Below are positions 57,475-64,000 of a stretch of DNA of 64,000 nt, piece after piece. The first letter of the stretch is position 1; each line of letters opens with the position of its first letter. The position numbers were made by a program, and so were the translations under genes. The stretch spans positions 124,001 to 188,000 of the forward strand of contig NW_015971556.1 in assembly GCF_000182565.1 (NCBI RefSeq). Direction: 5' to 3'. The DNA is from Spizellomyces punctatus DAOM BR117 (lineage: Eukaryota; Chytridiomycota; Chytridiomycetes; Spizellomycetales; Spizellomycetaceae). Below the pieces are notes generated by a model, which worked only from the letters and a program-made list of their open reading frames with translations, was not told the origin of the DNA and searched no databases.

Positions 57475-60317
57475 CTACTTCCTCCTTGAGCCAGGCTCGG
57501 CTTCCGCAGCACCAGGCACTTGGTGATGAGAGTCATGTGAAATATGGTCGCGATGGAATATCTTGTCAACTCCACTTTCAATTTTAGTCTTTACTTTCTC
57601 CATGATCGAAGCATGATGCTTCGATTTCGTGTCATTGGTCGACAAATTGGTCGTTGAACTCTCCTTTGAGCGAGGACGGGGAACAGGTTCAGCACGTTGA
57701 TCCTCAAAGGTCGACTGAGGTGTCTGTTCTTGATCCAGTTCGGACAACCGCTCTTTCAAAGATCCACCGGGGGGAATGGAGCGGGTCGAAGCGTCATCGC
57801 GGGGTGGTTTAGAGAGGTCAGAAGGAGTTAGGTCTGAAGGGAGGACACTGCCTTTTGGAGTGTAAGAAGAGAGGATGTCCAATGTGGCATTACTCGGGGT
57901 AGAGTCCGCAAGAGCATATTCGGTCGCTAGAGGGGCGTCGAGCCCGAGTTCTGATTCCGGGACTGGGGCATCCACGCAAGTAATAGCAGTAATCTCAGTC
58001 ACTTCTGTCAACGGAATGTCGTCATCAGCAGGAGACTCAATTTCTGAGGGTGTGGTACCACGTAGCGCATTATCAATGGCTGCCTGTTGAGCTGGGGTAC
58101 GCTGATCGTATGGAACAGCCAACGCAGAGATCGCAGAGTCGGTAGATAGACCGATTTCGGACCGGGTAGGAGCGGATGAACCATATGCACCGGCAATACC
58201 CGCTGGAGAACCGAGGTGGCCTTCAGAGGTGATGGGAGTAGTGGATTGAGTGGGTCCACTGGTTACATCGCGAGCCTTCTCGGCAGTGGTGTTGGCAGCG
58301 CTCTTGGCATATTCGGTAGCTGCTCCGGTGGTAGCAGCTGCTTTGTCGTAGGTAGCAGACGCAGCGTTCTTGGCGGTCTCTGTAGCAGCCTTGGTAGTAG
58401 AAGCAGCTGTGTTGTAGGTCGCAGCTGCAGCATTCTTCGCAGTGTCCGTCACAGCCTGAGTGGTAGAGGCAGCGGTGTTGTAGGTTGCAGCTGCAGCATT
58501 CTTCGCAGTGTCCGTCACAGCCTTGGTCGTAACCGCGGCCTTATCGTAAGTAGCGGAGGCGACGTCCTTGGCAGTGTCCGTAGCAGCCTTGGTGGTAGAG
58601 GCGGCCGTGTTGTAGGTTGCAGCTGCAGCATTCTTCGCTGTGTCCGTTACAGCCTTGGTCGTATCAGCTGCCTTATTATAAGTAGCAGCGGCAGCATCGA
58701 CAGCTACGTGACCAGCAGTCTTTGCAGCCTGAGCAGCCGTGTTCCCAGCACTGGCAGCAACATCACGAGTTGCAGCGGCTGCCTGCGCCGTCTTATCGTA
58801 AGCGACGTGGGCAGTGTCACCCGCAATCGTACCAGCAGCGTAGACAGTCTCCGCAGCACGATCATAAGCCTGCGCAGTAGCAGCGGTGGTAGCTTGCACA
58901 GGTTGAGATTGAACGATCGTATCGGCGGCATTCTTGGCGGCAGCGACGGCCTGGTCCTTCTTTTCCACCACAGCTTCTGTGGTCTGGTTGTAAATCTCAC
59001 CAGCCTTGTTCTCAATGTCGCGGGCTCGCTGTTCGCCACGTTCTTTGGCAGTGCTCTCGTGAGCAGGCTGGACGTAGAGGGTTTCGCCCACGTCTCCCTT
59101 TGGCTTCCATTCAAAATCGGAAACCACTTGAGACTCTTTTGATCCGCCGAGTGCCATCGAGGCTGCGTGAGTAGCCATGCTTGTGGCAGCAGCGACAGTG
59201 CCTGCTACGGAGCCAATGACAGTTCCGGTCACCGAGCCAACTTTGGAAAGAACCGACGTTGTCGCTTCCTTTGGGTTTTCTTTCGCGTACTGTACTGATT
59301 CCTGCGCGGACTGTTTAACGCCTTGCGCGGTGCCTTGAATAGAGTTACCAAGATTCGTTGCCTTTTCCGCTGCAGCTCCCTTAATGTCTTGTGCCGTACT
59401 CTGGATGGAGGTACCGAGATTTTGCGCCCCGGCTTCAGTGGACAGTTTTGCGCTTTCAGCAGTTTCCTTGGCAGACTCTTTTACGCTCTCGGCAGTAGCT
59501 TCCGTCGACTGCTTGGCACCGGTCGCCTTGTCCGCCACGTAATTTTCGGCATTTTCGACGGATTCACTCACTTGCTCGGTAGTACCGGCTCCAAAGACCT
59601 TGTTGGTCGCTGCTGTTGCTGCATTCTTGGCCATACCAGCAGCGGTTGCCAATGTTCCTGCTACAGTTCCTGCAATGCTACCCGCAGTCGCACCTGCAGA
59701 TTTTGCGCCGGATACGACATCTGGTGCACCTGTGGATGGACTGGCAGCTGATAGCTCGGCTTCGTCTACTGTCCGCGTCTTCAAGGTGGTGCCAGCAGGA
59801 ACCTCGACAATTACCACTCCGCGCTGAGGAGCTTCAGTAGTTGCTGGAGTCACTTCTGCGGAGGGAGCTGTGGCTGCATTGACGGCTTGAGAGACTGCAC
59901 TGCCGGTTGCGCGCGCGCCTGATGCTAGTGTGCTTCCAAGAGATGCTGCAACTTCTTTGGCTTTTGGAATGGCTCCAGATCGATTCACGGCGTCAGTGAC
60001 TGATTGTGCGGTGCTCTTGACTGTGTCGACGAGGGAGGTTTGGGCTGCTTCGGTTTGTGCGTCGCGTACTGGACAACGTGACAATAGTGAGCTTTTAATT
60101 TCAAATGGTAAAAACAATGCATTCGTATGTTACATCACTACGTACCAGGAACGGGTCTTGGAATTTCTTGCTCGCCTACTCCTGTAACGATGGGACGAGA
60201 AGATAGAGAATCTGCACCGAGAAAGACATCACCAGCGCTGGATGTGTTGACAACATCTACTTCGCCAGGTTCCGAGGCCGAAGGACGCAGAGAAAGAGAC
60301 TCGGTGTTTGCAGACAT
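57475..60317 (-). CDS. LEA-like protein with 22-residue Ala/Thr tandem repeats
   Basis: Exons 60317-60146 and 60068-57475 give 921 residues. It is low-complexity (Ala, Thr, Lys, Glu, Asp, Ser), without Cys in the repeat core, signal peptide or true membrane helix. About six tandem units of 22 residues (AAAATYNTAASTTKAVTDTA-type, 66 bp each) lie in the middle (about 58300-58700). Earlier parts have looser 11-mer periodicity (SAKETAESAKLSTEAG). Two Gly/Ala-rich stretches (SIAGTVAGTLATAAG; SVTGTVIGSVAGTVAAATS) could form short amphipathic or membrane-touching helices. Eleven-residue periodicity of Ala/Lys/Asp/Thr is typical of group 3 LEA proteins, which fold on drying and protect membranes and enzymes. 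A role in dormancy of a resting stage is an inference. The long antisense open frame in this region is a codon-bias shadow. Confidence 0.75.
58300..58697 (-). repeat. Six tandem 66-bp coding repeats
   Basis: Within the LEA-like gene, 22-codon units recur (ATYNTAASTTKAVTDTAKNA type) with a few substitutions per unit. Some neighbours are nearly identical, suggesting recent unequal crossing-over and likely copy-number variation between strains. Edges are approximate. Confidence 0.8.
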
Positions 60318-61752
60318 TTTACTAATATACGTGGGGTGGGGTATTTGATTTGATGTGAAAAGGATGAATGAGTCGTGTGTTCAAAAGAGTTGAGTATGGA
60401 TTCGATATCGTTGGTGCCTTGTAATAGAGATGTTACAAGGTTCTACTAGTGTTGGTTGAGTCCCAAGAGAGGATAGTTGTGTGTGTCAAAGTGTGTTAAA
60501 AGTCTAAAGGTGTTGTTAAAGGGAAAAGGAAGGGCCAGCAATCATTCCTTTTTATGCATGTCCCCAAACAGTAGTCTTCTTTCCTACGTATTCCCCCAAC
60601 CCTCAAGAAATGACGTAGGATGATGACAACACACTGCCCTTTTTTTCAAATAGTGGCTTTTCTCTTTAACGACTGGCCCTAAAGAATGCAACTCATTATT
60701 TGGTTTTTTTTGACCATAGCCTCGTTTCCCCCTCCTTGTCTTTCAATTGCAGTAAACTGTTTTTGATGTCATTTTGAACACTTTGTTCGACCAGCCTCCT
60801 CGATGCGTTCGGACAAGCAAGTGATGACATGCACGGTGATGACGTCAATAGAATGGGGGCAGACGCGCGCGTGTTTTTCGTTCGTCATTTCCTTCTCATG
60901 TGCTTGTGTTTTATTCGCTTTTAACGAATGGTTTTGGTTTGCAACAAGAGCGAGCAGATGGCGATATAGATGCCATATCGTTTTGTAGATGCTTTTATTG
61001 TAATTGAGTTATTATCATTTTCAGTAGGCAAGACCATCCTGCTTATAAGTCTTTCGTCTGTTGCTGTTCCTCATTGCGTACCGTCTCGACCTTGTCACTT
61101 TCCTTAACGCATCCTTGGGTCTCCGTCCTTTGGTCTCAAAATGACAGACATGGTTGCAAGGAAGCCAATCTTACAATACAATAGAATAACTCGGCGTGAC
61201 CTGGAAAACACATCACCGCGCACGTGACCAGGATGCGTGTTACCAGTTTCTTACTTGCTTTTAACAATGCAACCACCAAAAACAAAGACCAAAGCTTGAA
61301 TTATATAAGATATACTTACCTGAGTGGGTGAGAGATGTGCTACGACAAGCAAGTTACGCACAGTAATGCGATAATGCATTTATGTACTCGGCATGCGTGA
61401 AGGACTGAATGAAATGTAATATAATTTACGATATGGTGCAATCAAAGACGTTTTACCGCATAAATGCATAATATAAAATATAGAGAAGCGCTTCCATAGG
61501 ATATAAGGAACACTACGATGTATCTTATGTATTTCCTAGCCTTCTGCCAAGGGCGTTGTGTGCACGCCTTCCCAAACACTCAACGATGCGTTACGTAAGT
61601 GCTATGCTAACACGTGAGCGGCGCAAGCGCGCTGTGCACACTATAAAACTGGATTTTCCCACACGCCATCTTGGGTTCATCTCTCGAGTCCAGTGTTCCG
61701 CAACGCAGATACATCCCGTGGTATACCCTTGTATCCTTTAACAAGAACAGAA
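60318..61752. promoter_or_regulatory. Long divergent region, LEA-like / SR protein
   Basis: The 1435 bp separate two divergent starts. The left part is the LEA-like promoter; a TATA-like CTATAAAAC lies at 61640-61648, about 105 bp before the SR protein ATG. No coding frame or RNA is recognised. Confidence 0.5.
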
Positions 61753-62689
61753 ATGAGTTCCAGAGAGCGCAGGACGACTCTGTTTGTTAGAGGGTTCGGC
61801 CCGAATGTCCGTGCGCGTGATCTCGCGTATGAATTTGAAAGGTGAGCTTCCACAAAAGAAGGCTAGCAAAGTTGCAAGTTGGGAAAATGAGCACCGACTG
61901 TTTGGTGACGACGGGTCAGAAAACAGTCCAAACATAATATAAACGTTCTCGACCGACGCGTGGTACCCGCGAGAGAACCTCGCTCGCTTGGCAGTCGTCC
62001 AAATATCCTCGTGCCCCGAACATCATGACCGTTATCCTTCATAAAATGTTTCGAGAAACACTTCGGCCCGGACTGGACGAAACCTTTCCTCCGTTTTAGG
62101 TTCGGCAGGCTGGTTCGTTGCGATATTCCTGCTCCCAAGTCAGCTAGGAGTCTGCCATTTGCGTTTGTCGAGTTTGAGGATTATCGCGATGCAGACGATG
62201 CTTACAATAGCATGCATGGAAAGATGATTGATGGTGATCGAATTGATGTTGAGGTGCGTGTCTCTACGCACGTTCTGTGCTTATTTTGCTATTGCTTCGT
62301 TTTATTGATTGTGATTTCGTATCCAGTTTGCAAGGAATCGACCCCTAACTACATGGCGGTACGAAGGGCGTGCTCGTTCCCGCTCACGCAGTCCCCCTCG
62401 GAAACGTTCTCGCACTCCACCTCGTAGGCGGTCCCGTACTCCGCCGAAGCGCAAACGATCTCCGTCGCCTCGCAGGCGGTCCCCCTTGCGCAATTACAAA
62501 GAAAGATCGCCGCCACGCACGAGGCATGGGTCCCCTCGCCATCAAAGCTCATCCCCGCCCAATTGGGCCGATAGCAGTGCCTGGAGTGACAAAGCTACCA
62601 AGGACGAGGACAACAATCTTGCTGGTGGATGGGGCTCCCCCGGTGGCGAACACCCGCGTACTCCTCCACCGGAAAGTGGGGGCTGGTAG
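61753..62689 (+). CDS. SR-type splicing factor (RRM + RS domain)
   Basis: Three exons (61753-61841, 62100-62253, 62327-62689) give 201 residues. The single RNA-recognition motif spans ~9-85: TTLFVRGFGPNVRARDLAYEF (RNP2), then PFAFVEFEDYRDADDAY (RNP1, PFAFVEF). The C-terminal part is an RS domain (RSRSRSPPRKRSRTPPRRRS) typical of SR proteins phosphorylated by SRPK/Clk kinases. It should bind exonic enhancers and promote spliceosome assembly in the nucleus. The first intron is 258 bp, about four times the usual length here, as in genes that regulate themselves through a poison exon. The window also holds a SNIP1-like splicing protein at its other end; no shared regulation is implied. Confidence 0.9.
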
Positions 62690-63783
62690 CCGGTTGTGGA
62701 TACGAGTCCAGGCTGTCAGTCATATACTCATGCGATGGAATATGACCGCAGTTTAGCATTGCTATTTATCATGGTTTGTAATCTACTCACGGCGTGATTC
62801 CGGTTGGTGTTGTGTTGGTATCCTTTTACTGGTAGCAATCATGTGACGTGGGTTAACTGGGGGCACGTATGAAGAGCGAATTATCATGTGGGCTACTGGA
62901 AGGCGCTGTGAATGTGGTCTATTAGCGAAAAAAGTCGTGCGTGATTGGTCCGCTGGTTATTAATTGCATTTATCGATACAATATATGTCTTGGTTTTCCT
63001 CGTGCAAATGTTTGCCCTTTTCTTACAGATAGTGACTTGGTGTTCCTTGGAGCTGTTTTTTGGGGAGCTTTGAAATGTCGACGTGTTCTGATTACGTAAC
63101 GCGTCGTGTCATCAATTTGACGTAAGGAGAAGTGATTTCCGAATCTCACCTGGTTTCGTTTTTCAGTTTCCATTTGTGTGAACCTTCAAACTCCCCGTCA
63201 ACTTGCTCTTTTAAGTTTTTAAAAAAGATCAAAACAAGATGATGTGTTTTGGTTTCCTCCAAGAGCCAAAGAGATCGATTGACCGAAAGTCCGACCAGGA
63301 CACTTCCACTTATTAGGAATTTGCGTAATGGGCAATTACTAACATTACATGCTGCGCAGGAAGGAATGCCATCCGATTTCCTGGCAACGGACCTGATGGA
63401 AGGCAGCAGGGAACCCGCATGACTCGCATGACGGCATTAGGATTTCTCATGTTCTTTTGGAAAGACTCCACGTTTTTGTCAGGAATATGACACACAATGA
63501 TGAGATTTCTGGTTTCGTCATGTGTTTTTTTCCCAATGGAGAGAATATATGGAGAAACGAGCAAGCATAAAAAGGGGGGCCTGGACAGGTCTTCCATCCA
63601 TCGCCAGACTCCCAATTTCGAACAGATAACATCTGACAACTTTAAACCTTCATTGCTCCTTTCTTACGTGGTTGTTCCCGCCAACCAGCATTTTCTACAC
63701 CTCCTTTCACCTTGATCCCGCGCATCCACATTTAACGTCTCCCAAACCACAACGTCCTAGCTACCTATAACCTATTCATAAAA
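62690..63783. promoter_or_regulatory. Intergenic, promoter of the last gene
   Basis: The 1094 bp hold the 3' flank of the SR gene and a promoter: TATA-like CATAAAAAGGG at 63566-63576, with C-rich and AC-rich sequence before the start. No other gene is seen. Confidence 0.5.
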
Positions 63784-64000
63784 ATGTAAGTCGCCTTGCT
63801 GAGACCACTCACCGAAAAACACCACTCACTCACACCATGTTCATCACATAGGGCCGTCTTTACTTCCTACCGCAAACAAATGTGGTCAGCTGTCTACACC
63901 CTCTTCTGCCTATGGGGTGTAGCATGGCTCATCGCCTACTTGTTCCGCTCACTCGTGTCAAACCGGAAAGGAACGGGCACCGCTGGAACGTTGGGCCAAA
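63784..64000 (+). CDS. Membrane protein N terminus, ATG split by an intron (3' truncated)
   Basis: The frame MAVFTSYRKQMWSAVYTLFC... is obtained by joining AT (63784-63785) to GGCC.. (63852 on) across a 66-bp intron with GTAAGT and CACATAG ends, so the start codon itself is interrupted. One hydrophobic segment (AVYTLFCLWGVAWLIAYLF) follows a basic stretch, then RSLVSNRKG, before the window ends. Without splicing, the 5' ATG is followed at once by TAA. The family cannot be told from about 50 residues. It is probably a membrane-anchored protein with a short cytosolic N terminus. Confidence 0.6.

Noticed and set aside
58216-59142. 308-codon open frame on the plus strand
   Set aside because: It is the antisense shadow of the Ala/Thr-rich repeats of the LEA-like gene; its Gly/Ser/Arg composition mirrors those codons.

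Overview
This is nuclear DNA from a fungus. It has intron-rich genes (mostly 45-80 bp GT-AG introns), a full-length PDR-type ABC pump, mevalonate and kynurenine pathway enzymes, and SR/SNIP1 splicing proteins. A MOK-type (cilium-associated family) protein kinase at 24.3-27.1 kb hints at a flagellate, early-diverging lineage such as a chytrid; this is inference. Gene models below were assembled by hand from open frames, splice-site consensus and reading-phase bookkeeping. No homology search was run.

Layout: 0-14 kb is mostly housekeeping: a SNIP1/Pml1-like FHA protein (5' truncated), a BTB protein, kynurenine 3-monooxygenase divergent from mevalonate diphosphate decarboxylase, an Aa_trans-type transporter with a long tail, a C2H2 protein and mitochondrial intermediate peptidase. 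14-18 kb is gene-poor: two unrecognised small genes, a relic of a ubiquitin-specific protease and a PPxY membrane protein. 18-24 kb is the PDR transporter, interrupted by a 104-base assembly gap. 24-40 kb holds a MOK kinase, a PP2C phosphatase, an SLC25A44-like mitochondrial carrier, a Cdc25-type RasGEF (SH3-WW-RasGEF) and an F-box/WD-like protein. 40.3-41.9 kb is a three-finger C2H2 protein. 56-64 kb holds a secreted DUF3455 protein, a LEA-like protein with 22-residue repeats, an SR splicing factor and the start of a membrane protein whose ATG is split by an intron.

The exciting part is 42.0-55.8 kb, which looks like a compact specialised-metabolite locus. Its centrepiece is one reading frame that joins a Dit1/PvcA-family isocyanide synthase domain to a complete DHA1 major-facilitator exporter. 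Divergent from it is a 14-TM-type MFS pump whose loop before the last helix carries 15 methionines in 78 residues (MxM motifs, a possible Cu(I) site). A Dit2/CYP56-like P450, a second DHA2-type pump and an ACC-synthase-like aminotransferase complete the block. In budding yeast the corresponding activities (Dit1, Dit2, Dtr1) are separate proteins that make and export dityrosine precursors. In Aspergillus, isocyanide synthases make copper-responsive isocyanides. The fusion and the Met-rich pump suggest a channelled make-and-export system, perhaps for a copper-binding isocyanide or a spore-wall dityrosine-like compound.
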